Assembly (NCBI RefSeq): GCF_014805685.1 | Contig: NC_060885.1 | Location: 5,298,632 to 5,362,631, forward strand | Source: Silurus meridionalis | Lineage: Eukaryota > Chordata > Actinopteri > Siluriformes > Siluridae | Length of the DNA: 64,000 nucleotides | Reading direction: 5' to 3' | In this document: positions 1 through 13,045 of the stretch, piece by piece | Layout: the number at the start of each line of letters is the position of its first letter | Position numbering within the stretch: the stretch's first letter is position 1 | The notes under the pieces: model-generated | Database searches by the model: none | Told to the model about the DNA's origin: nothing | What the model saw: only the letters and a program-made list of their open reading frames with translations | Made by a program: the position numbers and the translations under genes

Positions 1-480
1 TTTGGTCAGAAGGTATTGAGTAAAACTGCAACTTTGACACAAAAAAGGGAGATGCTTATTTCACCTTCATTTGAAACTTTCCGACATCGGAAAAGACTTC
101 GAGATGAAGGACTGTGCCGTAGTGACGGGTCGTACATGAACGATTCATTCGTTTTGAACGAGTCTTTGATTTGACTCAGAAGAACGAGTCGTCTCAAAAA
201 GTGATTCGTTCATTTTCTACTGGAGCCGCATCAGCAAAGCATCACAAAATCTCCGTAGGTCATGTACCGGAAACAGAATTGAGTCTCATGAGTGCTCTGC
301 TCCAAATCCGTCTTTTATTTTTTGTAATGTGACTCCCATATACGCTATGAAGTTGGTTGTATGGTTAACGTATTAAAGGAGCGAAATGAACTAAATGACT
401 CAAAAAAGATTCGTTCATTTTGATGAAACGCGATTCAAAGAACCGATTCACTAAAATGATCTGATCTTTCCATCACTACT
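1..480 (-). mobile_element. hAT-like non-autonomous repeat fragment (GAACGAATC-rich)
   Basis: Contains many short blocks such as GATTCGTTCATTTT, AACGATTCATTCG and an end resembling GATCTTTCCATCACTACT. A related piece lies in opposite orientation at 9358-9860, including the shared AACGACCCGTCACT block. The TGATGG-type end is typical of non-autonomous DNA elements in teleosts. No coding potential is seen, and the left end is cut by the window. Confidence 0.4.
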
Positions 481-720
481 GTGCAGTTTCGTTTGTTCTC
501 AGCAACAGGACGAGGTGCATTTTATTGTATTTTTTTGAAATAATACATCTAGTAAATAGAGAAAGAAAAAGATTAAACGATTGTTTAAAGCTGTTAAAAT
601 GTACAGTAATTGACAGCATGAACTATTACATTTTGTGCTCTTACAGTATATGGAAATTCAGGGTGGTTACAGTATTCCAGCGGTGGTGCCATGTTTTAAA
701 TTGCAATAAATATACTGAAT

Positions 721-804
721 GAACAAAAGTATTGGGACACCTACATTTTTTTTTTTTACTTTAACCAGGAGTCCCAAACCTGTTGCAGCATGACAGTGCC
801 CCTA
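721..804 (-). mobile_element. Decayed Tc1-derived repeat, truncated by a SINE
   Basis: Starts with the terminal motif ACAAAAGTATTGGGACACCT and continues into a transposase scrap reading like LQHDSAP. It breaks off where the SINE at 805 begins. Same family as the relics at 7579, 14674, 23075, 39938 and others. Confidence 0.6.
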
Positions 805-943
805 GTGGTAGCTCCAGTGGTTAAGGCGCTGGGTTACTGATCAGAAGCTGCCACTCTTGGGCCCTTGAGCAAGGCCCTTAACCCTCTATGCTTCAGGGGC
901 GCCGTATCATGGCCAACCCTGCGCTCTGACCCCAGCTTCTAAG

Positions 944-946
<3 letters not shown>
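805..946 (+). mobile_element. tRNA-derived SINE (subfamily 1)
   Basis: Has a polymerase III A-box-like GTAGCTCCAGTGGTTAAG and the family core GGGCCCTTGAGCAAGGCCC, followed by CAGGGGCGCCGTATCATGGC. The copy at 30574 shares the same core and tail. The 3' end runs into a TA microsatellite. Confidence 0.75.

Positions 947-1006
<60 letters not shown>
946..1006. repeat. (TA)n microsatellite
   Basis: About 30 perfect TA units, directly after the SINE tail. Confidence 0.95.
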
Positions 1007-1013
<7 letters not shown>

Positions 1014-3024
1014 AACTGTCCAAACCAGACTTCATACAACCTTAATTCAAGCAAAAGATTTCCTCCCTAATCCCTGCCTAAGTGAGCAATTTAAAAGTGA
1101 TTTTCTTTTCTTCCCCGGCCTGTTCTTTCAGATTTATTTCCTCCAATATTACCGTATGAATTGCTCTTCTATATATTCATATATAAATATAGCCATCTAT
1201 ATAACACCACACTAACTAGGAAGCTGACATTTATAGTGCTGCACCAGTGCACTTCATTCTAAAGTATACCATGTTTTACAGATTGCCAAGTCCAGGTTTA
1301 GCGAACAGCACCGTTCATCACCTGGAACAGTACGAACATCTCCAGGAAATCTCTGACCCGAAGTGACAAGGCCGGCTAGTGAAAGGGCACTGGCGTACGA
1401 ATGTTTTCTCCTTATTAAAAATACATGGCGGGGGTCGTGTTTTGCAAAGTAGGATCACCTGAGTGAATGCAGAGCTCGCCTGAGTTTTGTTGAAACCAGT
1501 TTGTGGGGGAGAAATTGCTCATAGAAATGCAGGAGATGGAGAGCTTGATAGAAAGAAAATAAGAGGGAGGAGAAAAGAGAGAGAACATTTCTGGAAAGCC
1601 TTCCGAATCTGGCTTAGGCACATGGCGTACACATGTGCCGCGGGTGTCTGACGCAGTGTGTGTGAACGCTGTGCCCGTTCTCCGGGTGGAGTCGGTGCCC
1701 GCTGAGCTCGGCACACTGTGTGGCATGGCCGCTGAGAGCCTTTGATGGGTGACTGAATTGAGTCATTCGGCACCACTTTCCATTTTTACAACATCTAAGA
1801 CCCTGTACGTGGTATAATCATACACTAGTTTGAACATTAAATACATTTTTAAACAAATTAAGGAGGGATTTTATGACAGATGAGGGGGTATAATACAAAA
1901 TAGCTTTCACTGAGTGTATTAAATACCATTATTCATTCATTCAACGATTATTTCGCAATTAAAATCGGACAACCCCGAAGCTCTGCGGTATATTTGGGTC
2001 GGCGTGGGCAGAGCTCGTGGTTACACCGTGTTCTATTTTCAGCTTTTCAGTTGTTTTTTTGGTGTGTATATGCGGCCAGGTGAGGCATTGTCCCTCAATA
2101 ACTGCCATATGGTCTAGTAATCCTCTAACGTCCACACACCAAATTCGAAAAAGGTCACGAGACAAGGACACTGATAGTCCTAGGGAGATGTACGTACGTG
2201 CCGTTTTTTGTGTTCGAATGCGTACTCGTGTTCTTTTACATTTTGTACCGAATCTCTGAGCTTTATTTTATGGAACGCTGACCTTCTCCTCATCGCACAT
2301 CGAGTCTTTCTAGGAAAATCGGTATAGACTGTACTATATAGAGCAGCTGTAAACATCATTGTACGTAAACTTCAGTGATTTATTTGCAAAAGCGAATACA
2401 GCGTGCGGTCCTGTATACTAAACGGTACAAATGTTCTATAGCATTAGAAATCATAAATGGAAAATATGTAAATGAAAGAAATGGTTAAACTGGGATATGT
2501 TTCAATCCCAAACCCCTTTGGAACTGAGGCAAAAAGTGCTCAAAAGTGCTGTTCCCGTGAGAAAGATGCAAATCTGGCAGTCTGCTTTTGCTATTGCTTG
2601 TGTGTTTGATGTATGAAGCATGAACATGAGTCATTTAATATAGTGAAGTTGTCGGAGTATATAATTATCAACTGAAAAATGGACATCCAAATAGTGACCG
2701 ATGCTGTGATTTGTGGCTAATAGGAGTCAGAAAGAAGTACATTTTTAACCTCAGTCTATCATTGAACACTAAAGCAGGTTTAAAACTGAATCAACAAACT
2801 GCCTATTAATTGCCACATTGCCTGATTCGCTTCCTGAATACATATTTGGTGAGTGATATTAAATGGTTTGCTATTCTGGATTCTGATTGGTTAAGTGAAA
2901 TGGCTTTTGTTGTCATTTTTAACCATATAGCGTTGGTAATGTACACAGTGCAAATGAAACGACGTTTCTCTGGAGCCAGGGTGTCCTGGGTGCTACACAC
3001 AACATACATTTACTGTGTCTAGGA

Positions 3025-5990
3025 CGTAAGCAGCACTACAATCACGACTACATAATAACAGTAGGACATAAAAACAGTAGGGAACTACAACAGAATGACA
3101 TAATAAAAGTAGGACACTATAAGAGTACGACATAATAACACAAGGACACTATAGGAGTATGACCTAATAATATTACGGCATCGTAATAACAGCAAGACAT
3201 TATAACATTATTGCATGATACCAGTATAAGAGTAAGAATACTAAAAGTAGCACACTATAACAGTACGACATAATAACAGTAGAACACCAAGAGTACGAAA
3301 TAGTAACAGTATGATGATAATAGTATGACATAACAGTAGAACATTTCAACCGTATGACAATAACAGTATGAGAATACTAGTAAGATATAACAGTATGACA
3401 CTGTCAGTACGGCATAATAACAGTGTAACACTAACAGAATGACATAATAACAGTATGACACTAACAGTAAGATATAATAGTATGGCAGTTTAACAGTATG
3501 ACATCATAACAGTATGGCATAATGACAGTGTGACACTAACAGAATGCCATAATAACAGTATGACGCTAACAGTAAGATATAATAGTATGGCAGTTTAACA
3601 GTATGACACTGACAGTATAACAGTATGACACTGTCAGTATGGCATAATGACAGTGTGACACTAACAGTATGACGTAATAACAAATGACAGTATAACATTG
3701 ACACTAACAGTATGACATAATAACAGTATGATGCTAACAGTAAGATATAATAGTATGGCAGTTTAACAGTATGACATCATAACAGTATGACATAATAACA
3801 GTATGATGCTAACAGTAAGATATAACAGTATGACACCGACAGTATAACAGTATGACACTGTCAGTATGGCATAATGACAGTGTGACACTAACAGTATGAC
3901 ATTATAACATTGACACTAGCAGTATGACATAATAACAGTATGACGCTAACAGTAACATATAATAGTATGGCAGTTTAACAGTATGACACTGTCAGTATGG
4001 CATAATGACAGTGTGACACTAACAATATGACATAATACCAGTATAACACTAACAATAAGATATAATAGTATTACAGTTTAACAGTATGACACTGTCAGTA
4101 TGGCATAATAACAGTGTGACATTAACAGAATGACATAATAACAAAATGACAGAATAACATTATGACACTAACAGTATGACATAATAACAGTATGGTATAA
4201 TTACTCTATAATATAATAACAGTATGACAATAAGATATAATAGTATGGCAGTTTAACAGTATGACACTGTCAGTATAACAGTATGACATTATAACAGTAT
4301 GGCATAATGACACTGTGACACTAACTGTATGATATAATAACAAAATGACAGTATAACATTGACACTAACAGTATGATATAATAACAGTATGACGCTAACA
4401 GCAAGATGTAATAGTATTACAGTTTAACAGTATGACACCGACAGTATAACAGTATGACATTATAACAGTATGCCATAATAACAGTATGACACTAACAATA
4501 AGATATAATAGTATTACAGTTTAACAGTATGACACTGTCAGTATGGCATAATAACAGTGTGACACTAACAATAAGATATAATAGTATGACAATTTAACAG
4601 TGTGACATTATAACACTAACAGTATGACATAATAACAGTATGGTACACTAGCAGTATGACATAATAACAGTATGACGCTAACAGTAACATATAATAGTAT
4701 GGCAGTTTAACAGTATGACACTGTCAGTATGGCATAATGACAGTGTGACACTAACAATATGACATAATACCAGTATAACACTAACAATAAGATATAATAG
4801 TATTACAGTTTAACAGTATGACACTGTCAGTATGGCATAATAACAGTGTGACATTAACAGAATGACATAATAACAAAATGACAGAATAACATTATGACAC
4901 TAACAGTATGACATAATAACAGTATGGTATAATTACTCTATAATATAATAACAGTATGACAATAAGATATAATAGTATGGCAGTTTAACAGTATGACACT
5001 GTCAGTATAACAGTATGACATTATAACAGTATGGCATAATGACACTGTGACACTAACTGTATGATATAATAACAAAATGACAGTATAACATTGACACTAA
5101 CAGTATGATATAATAACAGTATGACGCTAACAGCAAGATGTAATAGTATTACAGTTTAACAGTATGACACCGACAGTATAACAGTATGACATTATAACAG
5201 TATGCCATAATAACAGTATGACACTAACAATAAGATATAATAGTATTACAGTTTAACAGTATGACACTGTCAGTATGGCATAATAACAGTGTGACACTAA
5301 CAATAAGATATAATAGTATGACAATTTAACAGTGTGACATTATAACACTAACAGTATGACATAATAACAGTATGGTATAATAACTGTATGACATAATAAC
5401 AGTATGACACTAACAGTAAGATATGATAGTATGGCAGTTTAACAGTATGACACTGGCAGTATAACAGTATAACATTATAACAGTATGGCATAATGACAGT
5501 ATGACACTAACAGTATGACATAATAAGAAAGTGTCAGTATAACATTGACGCTAACAGCAAGATATAATAGTACGGCAGTTTAACAGTATTACACTGTCAG
5601 TATGGCATAATAACAAAATGACAGTATAACATTATGACACTAACAGTACGGCATAATAACAGTGTGACTAACAGTATAACAATAAAAACATGACAGTATA
5701 CTATTATGACACTAACAATATAACAATAACATTATGACATAATAACAGTGACCCTAAAAGTATGACATAATAACAGTTAGACATCACCAGTACAAGTACA
5801 ACATAACAGTAGCACAATATACCAGTAGGACACTGACAGTATGACGTGATATCAGTGGGACACTGTTACAGTATGCATAACAATATGACACTATAACAGT
5901 ATGACATAACACTATGATACTAGAATATTATGACACAACAGTAGCTCACTATAACAGTGGGACAGCAACAGTATGAAATACCTGTATGAG
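3025..5990. repeat. 3-kb minisatellite built on an ACAGTATGACATAATA-like unit
   Basis: Short units such as AACAGTATGACATAAT, AACAGTATGACACT, AACAGTAAGATATAAT and AGTATGGCAGTTT alternate for nearly 3 kb, becoming degenerate at both edges. Larger composite units recur several times, showing higher-order structure. One strand is strongly pyrimidine-poor. No spacers of unique sequence occur, so this is not a CRISPR-like array. Confidence 0.93.
3913..5376 (+). repeat. 732-bp tandem duplication inside the minisatellite
   Basis: Bases 3913-4644 and 4645-5376 read the same throughout when compared by eye, including rare variants such as TATAATTACTCTATAATA and CACTGTGACACTAACTG. The junction falls in TATGGT|ACACTAGC. 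A single recent unequal exchange, or an assembly duplication, would explain it. Confidence 0.85.
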
Positions 5991-7061
5991 TAATCAGTAA
6001 ACACACTCATTCTCATACATCTTTTTAATAAGTTCAGGAGATATACAGACAATTTTTCACATAAACTGTTGACATGGTGGCCTTCTTTTTAAACTGAGGA
6101 GACATCATTGTTCTAAATGAATAGGAGGAGTCTTCATTGTCATTACTTTTCAGTCTGCTAATTAGAGATATCAGAGTGATTATTCAGCAAACCAATGAAT
6201 TCCTAAATGGTCATTATTTTTTTCTCAGAAAATGTAGATCTTCCTCCTCAAACGTGAGAAAAAAGAACATTACTGTGAAGCTTCCTTAATCTGTCTTAAG
6301 CAAACAGCCTGCATGTGTGCTGTGGATGCGTGAATATTTGGTCAACGATCGAATGGCTTGGCGATCTGGATCCCGATTGGCCAGAATATGTTAATTCATT
6401 TACTTGACGAATACTAATTAAGTATGCTGATCTGATAAAAACTTATTTTTTGAGTCTTTTAGGAGTCTCCGGTGTCGGAGGTTTATGTGCCAGAATTTTT
6501 GTGCTAATTAGTGACATCACAGTGACCCCTTTTTTCTAGATTTCGATCTCGATCCATGTTCATCAAGTGGTGATGTCACACAGAAGTTGGGCAAGCTCAG
6601 CTCAGCCCTGTTTAATGTGTCCGGTAACCAAACCTCGCACTTCCTATCTGATGGAGACAGGTGGTTATCTGAGCCGCGGCTTTTAACCTGAGTTTAACCT
6701 CATGACCTGCGGGTGAATTTTATCTTCAGCTCTTTTTCTTTACCTCTGGAAAGACAAATATATATATTTTAGTTGCTATTTCGTGATTAAATCATTAGAA
6801 TTGTCAGCATTTTTCCAGCAATTTATTGATCTCAAGTCGACTGATTTCTTTCACGTGTAGCATTCGGTTGCTTGTGTCGCACACACTTGAGCTTTTCCGT
6901 TCACGATATTCTTTCACGTGCATGCTGGTGATGCGTTTTTTCCTTGATACCTCACGTGTTTTTGCCTGGTTATCTATAAGAACTGTGCTGGATTTATAAT
7001 TTTTGAGTGTACTTATAGAAGGGCCTTAATGTTTGAGGCTAGTGGTTTTTTTTCTTCCTGA

Positions 7062-7101
7062 GAACGAGAGAGAGAGAGAGCGACTCGGCGAGAGAGAGTG
7101 T
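7062..7101. repeat. Short GA-rich tract
   Basis: Interrupted (GA)n runs, starting GAGAGAGAGAGAGCGACTCG. Low complexity; no other signal. Confidence 0.7.
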
Positions 7102-7578
7102 TGAAGAGAGGCATGTGCTGTGATATTTTATCACTCCATGTCAAATAAAGTCTGAGTGAAAACCAAACAGGGACCTGTGGATCACGTGCTGAGGTTGCTG
7201 GATAAGGGAGAAGTCGCTGGCTCCTATCCAGTGTGTGTGCAAGTGTTTGTGTGTGTGTGTTTTTTGGAAAAGGGGTATGCTGTTTCTTGTGGTTGTGGTT
7301 TCATACCCTCTGACTTCTGCAAGCCACTCGGTCATTAACTATATATTCAGTAAGTAAACTTGGCAGAGTGGTTTGGCACAGGCAGCATGAGGAGCAGCAC
7401 TATAGGGACGTCACTGTCACACAGCTCAGTCACACTTCATACTCACTCTTCCTAACTTCTAACGAGATCTGGAGTGCAAACTTTGTGGCTTTCTCTTTTC
7501 TTCTCATTTGTTCAATTCAGTTCTCGATTATAAACAAAATCGTTTTCTAGAACAGTATACGTACAGTGTACAAACATT

Positions 7579-7944
7579 ATACGGACAAAAGTTTGTATAC
7601 GCCTCACTATAGGATTGTGCTTTTCATCTCAACATCCCATTCCACATTTAGTCCCTATTTGCTCATATAGTATCCTTCACTCTTCCTCTTTAATAACAGT
7701 GAGTTCACATTTATCCCAAAGGAGATGTTCAATAGGGTTGAAATCAGTGTATTATAGCAGGAGATCTTCCTTTCCAAGCCAGGTAAAGCAGATCTTCATG
7801 GCGCTGGCTTTGTGCGGAGGGGCATTGTTATGCTGGAACAGGTTTGTGTCTAATTGTTTAAGTAAAGAGAACATTTCATGCTAAACTGTTTGGGGGAAGA
7901 ACCACATATGGCTGGAAAATTCAGGTGTCCCAAAACCTTTGTTC
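7579..7944 (+). mobile_element. Decayed Tc1-derived repeat
   Basis: Begins GGACAAAAGTTTGTATACG and ends CAGGTGTCCCAAAACCTTT, imperfect inverted ends. The interior carries the family marks ATAGCAGGAGATCTTCC and GAACCACATATGGCTGG. On the opposite strand these match short stretches of Tc1-type transposase, now full of stops and far shorter than a complete element. A CAGA microsatellite begins at its right end. Confidence 0.75.
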
Positions 7945-7993
<49 letters not shown>

Positions 7994-7994
7994 G
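7945..7994. repeat. (CAGA)n microsatellite
   Basis: About 12 perfect tetranucleotide units at the end of the Tc1-derived relic. Confidence 0.95.
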
Positions 7995-8929
7995 GACGAG
8001 CGCCGGTTCGCAAATAGAGGCTGCTACACTTGCCTGCCACACTAAACTTAATGTATTTTAGGACTTAAACAATTCCTCGAGTAACCCAAGTAAATTGAAT
8101 ACAAAAAGTCTTCAAAGCACATTATTTGCCTCAATGCTTCGTTTAGTCAATTGAACTACAAACGGAGCACTGCGTTTCCCCACAGACCATTATTACTGAC
8201 GCACCGCCCGCTAAACTCTGTAGAAAAAAGTCAGAATTATGAGAAATAAACTCAGAATTGTGGGAAAAGACTCATTAGGCACTGCTTAATACTTACTAAT
8301 TAGGCAAAACTTTTTTTTGTGTCAGAAGCGGGCTTTCATAGGATTAAGGCCAAAGAAAACAACAAAACCTTTCCAAAGTTTTGGATGATTTTAAACTAAA
8401 ACATAAAGAAAACACAGTACAGTGCGTTTCCTTTTGTTTGTTTGTTTTTTTCAGTTATCTGGAATGTATTTTCATATTTTTAATTATGATTTTTATTGAT
8501 TATATTTGTTTTTGTAGTTTTGATGTAATATGGCCATTAAATGCACTAAATGGGTTTAAAAAAAAAAAAAAAAGGAAACAAATTACTTATATACTTGTAT
8601 ATTTAGTATTGCGCTTCAATAAAGATAAAGTACTTCTTATCCGATTACTAAAATAATCAATATCAACAGCTCTAATATATTTATAAAATGTACAAATTAA
8701 CTGTACTGTGTTTCTTGTCAACCTCGAAAAAACTCAACACCTCATCTGTCATTATTTATATTTCTGGAACAACACAATCCCCTGGTAATTGTTTTATTCT
8801 TTATTCAAATTTTGATATATTTTATAAAATGTCATGTTTTGACTTCCTGTCAATGAAAAATATTAATATTGATAGAAATGGTTACAAAATGTGTATTATG
8901 AATAAGAGGCTGAATTGTAGTTTATTGGA

Positions 8930-9340
8930 GGAGTTTTTGTTATATAAAAAAAAGGCGCCAGCAAACAAATCCAGCGATGTGATTCAAAGCTGTGAACAAT
9001 ACAGAGGCAGAGGTCAGGTGATCAGCAAAGAACAATATCAGGGGTAATTCCATATACGAAAACACAAAACAAAACAAGAGGTAATCTAAGAAGATGAAAA
9101 AACCAGAATAACAACATGGAACAAAAGGCTTGGTAATGTCAGGCATGGAAACACTGAGCGAGCGAGCGATAGTTCACATCGGGTGGATGTTTGTGAGCGC
9201 TTTATATAGTGATGGGTGTGATTGGGTCATTGGGGACAGGTGTACATGGTCAGATGTGACTGTATATGTGGGAAAGTGCATTTGTGTGTGTTACCAGGGG
9301 TGGCAATGTTTCTAGGTCATGGTGCATTCTGGGAAACAGT
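8930..9340. mobile_element. Possible retroelement untranslated remnant
   Basis: The run from GGCGCCAGC through GAGGTCAGGTGATCAG, GGCTTGGTAATGTCAG and GGTGCATTCTGGGAAAC resembles untranslated sequence I associate with teleost retroelements. No terminal repeat or coding motif is seen here, so class is unknown. Confidence 0.3.
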
Positions 9341-9357
9341 TGCAGTATGTTAACTGA

Positions 9358-9860
9358 AATAGCGATGGGAAGATTGGATCATTTGAGTTACTTGGTTCTT
9401 TAAAAATCGTTCATCAAAATCTTTTTTTGAGTCATTTTGTTCCTTTGATCAGAAATAATATAAAATATACATTTTCTATAAGAAAATCCACCAATGCATC
9501 TACACACACGAACCTTGTCTATAGTTTCAATAATGAAAATAGGGCAATGCTACGGTGGCTGAGAAGTGCAAAACACACTAACAAATCCAAAAGCAAAATA
9601 ACAAATGCAAAAACACAACAAATTCAAACTAACCGGAAAAGGTAGGTATAGTTTGTGAATGGAAACTTACCGATCATTGGACGAGACACCTGTCATTCAA
9701 CAATACAGGAAGTACAACAGTCTCTTTTTTTTTTTTTTTTTTTAAAGCAATTAGCCATAAACAAACAACAACAGCCATATACGCTCACAATGAACGAATC
9801 GTTCATAAACGACCCGTCACTTCCTGGTTGCATGATTCGTAACGTGAATATTCATATTCA
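9358..9860 (+). mobile_element. hAT-like non-autonomous repeat, interrupted
   Basis: Left end reads TAGCGATGGGAAGATTGG with TTTTTTTGAGTCATTTTGTTC. The right part has AATGAACGAATCGTTCATAA and CGACCCGTCACTTCC. It is the opposite-orientation partner of the fragment at 1-480, with an unrelated A/T-rich stretch between. Confidence 0.4.
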
Positions 9861-10438
9861 TAGTAGTGTTCATAGAGTGTTATAGAGTGTCACAATGATT
9901 TTGTGTGTGAATGGGTGGATGAATTAAGTGAGGGCGTAGAAACGTAAACCTTCTTTATCGCCTCTTGATCTTTTAATGGTTTATTAGATAATTACGGCTT
10001 CTCAGCTTCTGTTCTCGAAATCTCATCAAACGAGACGCACCCATTTACATTCCGAGTGTTTTTTTCTTACTCAGGTCTTCACCCTGAGAAACTCCTCCAT
10101 CAAAGGTCGAGAGATATGATGACACACTCATCCATACACAAAGCCTGCAAATCTGTAGAGTATTTACTAATATGAAGATTTTTCCGGAGGTCTTCAGTGA
10201 ATAAATAAACATCCGACGAGCTTCTAGTGTTCTAAACTCTAAGCTTGGATGAGTTGAGTTTGCTTGAAAGGTTTGTGGAAACCGGTTGCCCTTGAAAAAT
10301 TAAGTAATGGTTCATTTTTTAGCATCGCTCGTCACATTTTCAGTCCAAAAAGAGCTCAAATAAATTTCAAAACCTTTGAGAATAAGCTTTTGTTGAAGTT
10401 AAGACTGAGATGTACTTCAGATCACAGTCAGCTGTGAA

Positions 10439-10989
10439 TACAGGTAGTCCCTAATTTAATATGGTTTGACTTCTCACAATGACGATAGCAAAATCGTGAA
10501 AATACTTACATTTTAGCGTAGCAGCTTGTATATGCGGTATGATCTTTGAGATGCTGCCAGGATGTCCACATCTCCTGACTTGTGAGATGTTTCGCTCTCG
10601 CCAGCAGTCACCAGAGTTCAGTTGTCTTATAGTTAAATTGCGTATCTTTTTCTGTTTTTTTCAAAGGCCAGTTTTAGCTCTTGTCAGAGCACACTGATTA
10701 GGTTATTCGGCTACAGGTGTGACCCGGACGAACCCTCCATTCCACCCTCCATTCACAAAACGGTGCTCGTTCACACACCCGCCACCACGTACATATATAC
10801 TGTATAGTTTATACCGTACAGTAGTGTAAATTTCTCTGTTTTGCTAAATTGTGGACTGAAATATGTTAAATTATTAATTATTACTACTTCATAACAATCA
10901 CTATTCTTCAAAACTCCTGGGTCGACTTTTTCAAGTTACAATGGCGTCCTCATAACGCATCTCCATCGTTAGTCGGGAACTACCTGTAT
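10439..10989. mobile_element. MITE-like DNA element with ACAGGTAGTCCC ends
   Basis: The ends AATACAGGTAGTCCC and GGGAACTACCTGTATT form an inverted repeat about 550 bp apart. An internal block, TATATACTGTATAGTTTATAC, recurs in a second copy at about 47325-47670, which shares the right end GGGACTACCTGTAT. No open frame. Superfamily not assigned. Confidence 0.6.
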
Positions 10990-11239
10990 TTGGTTTTACT
11001 TTATCGAAATTGATTTACTTTTGTTTGATTTGACTATCGAATCCCTTTTAGAAAGATCGCTTTACTTCTTTTGCTTCATTCTGGCATGTTGAAGAGGCTG
11101 TTGTGTTGATCTTGGTGAATGCAGTGTTGAGGTGCAAAATGTGAATTGTATTTTAGGAAATTAAACCTTAAAATTTACTTGTTTTTGGCTTTTCACTAAC
11201 ACGTGTCTCGGTGTTATGGCATCTACATACAATACCAAT

Positions 11240-11384
11240 ACCAAAGTAGTTCAAATCAGATATTCCAAGTCTTTTACTTAAGTCATATTGCAATTGGTTA
11301 CTTTTAACTTGTAATGGAGTAGGTTTTGCAGTTAGGTATCTATTCTTTTACTCAAGTATGATTTTCAGGTAATCTTTACACCTC
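11240..11384 (-). mobile_element. Fragment of a hAT-like 'TACTCAAGTA' repeat
   Basis: Contains TTTTACTTAAGTCATATTG, TTTTACTCAAGTATGATTTT and an end TTTACACCTCTG, resembling the ends of the longer element at 17616-18346. Only one end is seen. Confidence 0.4.
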
Positions 11385-12479
11385 TGTTTAACGCCACTTC
11401 TCAACAACAAAGGCATTCATCAGACAAGGAGTCTAGCATGGTCATTTTTCATTAGCAGACACCGCTCGATAAATCCTCGATGCATCCTGAGGGACGCTCA
11501 TGTGTTGGTCCGAAATGCTCACGCTTTGTGGTTTGAGAAAAATCTGAAAGGTAGAGATGAAATGCAGCAGAATATCGAGACCCAGGTGTGAATCTTATTG
11601 TTTATTGTTTTAAAGCATTACAAATCATCCTAACCGCAAATCTTTACTGTAGAACGCAGGCAGCTGTTGAATTCATAAAGAGGTCAGTGAGTGCATAAAA
11701 CAAACTGGAGCCCAAACACAGATTGACAGATTAAACCATTGCTCTATTTTTTTTTTTTCTTCCCATATCTTATTTTTTGTTCTCGACCCTAGCGATTATC
11801 AGAAATCTGTAGCAGCCTTCTGCTGATTACACATGATATATAGTTGACTTCCTGTCTGGGCAGGAAGTTTGGCTTGATCGTTGTTTAAAAACAAGTAGCG
11901 AGTGCTGACTTCCTGGGCTGAGAGGACCGGCTTGGCTCTGTGTGATCCTCCCCCCAGATAATCCCTCACTCTTTAGGGATTTGTTTTTTCCTGTTTGTCC
12001 TTGGTGGGATAACGCAGGCATGTAGGTCGCCGCCAACCGGGGCCGTGTCGATCGCACGGCGCAGGTAGAAGCAGACGGAGGAGGAGCGAGGAACGAGGTG
12101 AATGCTGGGTAACAGGTTTGCCAAAAGCGAGGGATTTGTGGCGTTAATGAAGCAGCTTTCTGTGCTTTGAGGCAGCACTGTTTGGATCTTTGGGCTTGCC
12201 GCTAAGCCAGATTAGTGTAAATAGTGAGGCGTATTACTGCAAAGGTGCTGAATACACAGGTCGGCTCTGTGTAGCGATAGCATCGGGTGGCCACATGGGG
12301 CAGTTGGGGTTTGTTCTCAAAAGGCCCCACTGTTTTAGAGAAAAAGTGATTGCGTTTTACTACTGGGGAATGTTAGAGATTTTTACACAGGTAGTTTTTT
12401 TTTTACACATTCAGCACAAACAACTTGTGCTAGCAAGTGTGTGGAAATTGGCAATTGAACTAATTGGGAGAAAATAGGG

Positions 12480-13045
12480 GCAAAAATTTGTCCAAGATAT
12501 AACATTGATACAGAACTATTTCTTGGGTACTTTTGAAAACAACTAGCCTTATATTTGTTGTTGAGACAAAACTAAAAAAAATTGGACAGTGAATTATTAT
12601 AAGAAAGTTTTGTAGATTTTTTTGTAGATGTTCTGTAGGGTCCAAATGCGAGATTTCTGGCTCTAAGAGAAGAACTTGTGTAAGACAGAGAAGATGTTAG
12701 CAGACTTACAGTCAAACATAGTGGTGGTAGCTTAATGTATTGGGGTTGTTTTGGCGCAGGGAAGGTTGGAGACTTTTTCCGGTTGAAAGAAACCAACATG
12801 GCAATTATTCCATACCTCAACACCATACAATTCATAATTCATCAGAACCAGCTTCACCGTACAACAAGAAAATGAGCCAAACTGTACAACAAGCTCAGTA
12901 AGCTATATTTAGAAAGCAAAAAGTCGTCTGGAGGGATATCTATCATGAAACATCCTGCCTAGTCACTGCATCTAAATCCTATTAAACTGCTCTGGGATGA
13001 ACTGGATCACAAGGTCAGAAAAAGGTCATCCTATTCAGCTTTGAG
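12480..13045 (+). pseudogene. Tc1-type transposase fossil
   Basis: Broken reading frames include KHSGGSLMYWGCFGAGKVGD (counterpart of the KHGGGS..WGCF block of Tc1 transposases) and LNPIKLLWDELD near 12970-13015, with stops and shifts between. The expected catalytic aspartate segment before the LNPI motif is not recognisable, and the DDE glutamate is replaced by Lys in LNPIK. Related pieces lie at 21115, 60755 and 61640. Confidence 0.65.

Noticed and set aside
3025..5990. CRISPR-like array
   Set aside because: No unique spacers, no regular repeat-spacer alternation, and the genome is a vertebrate; it is a minisatellite.
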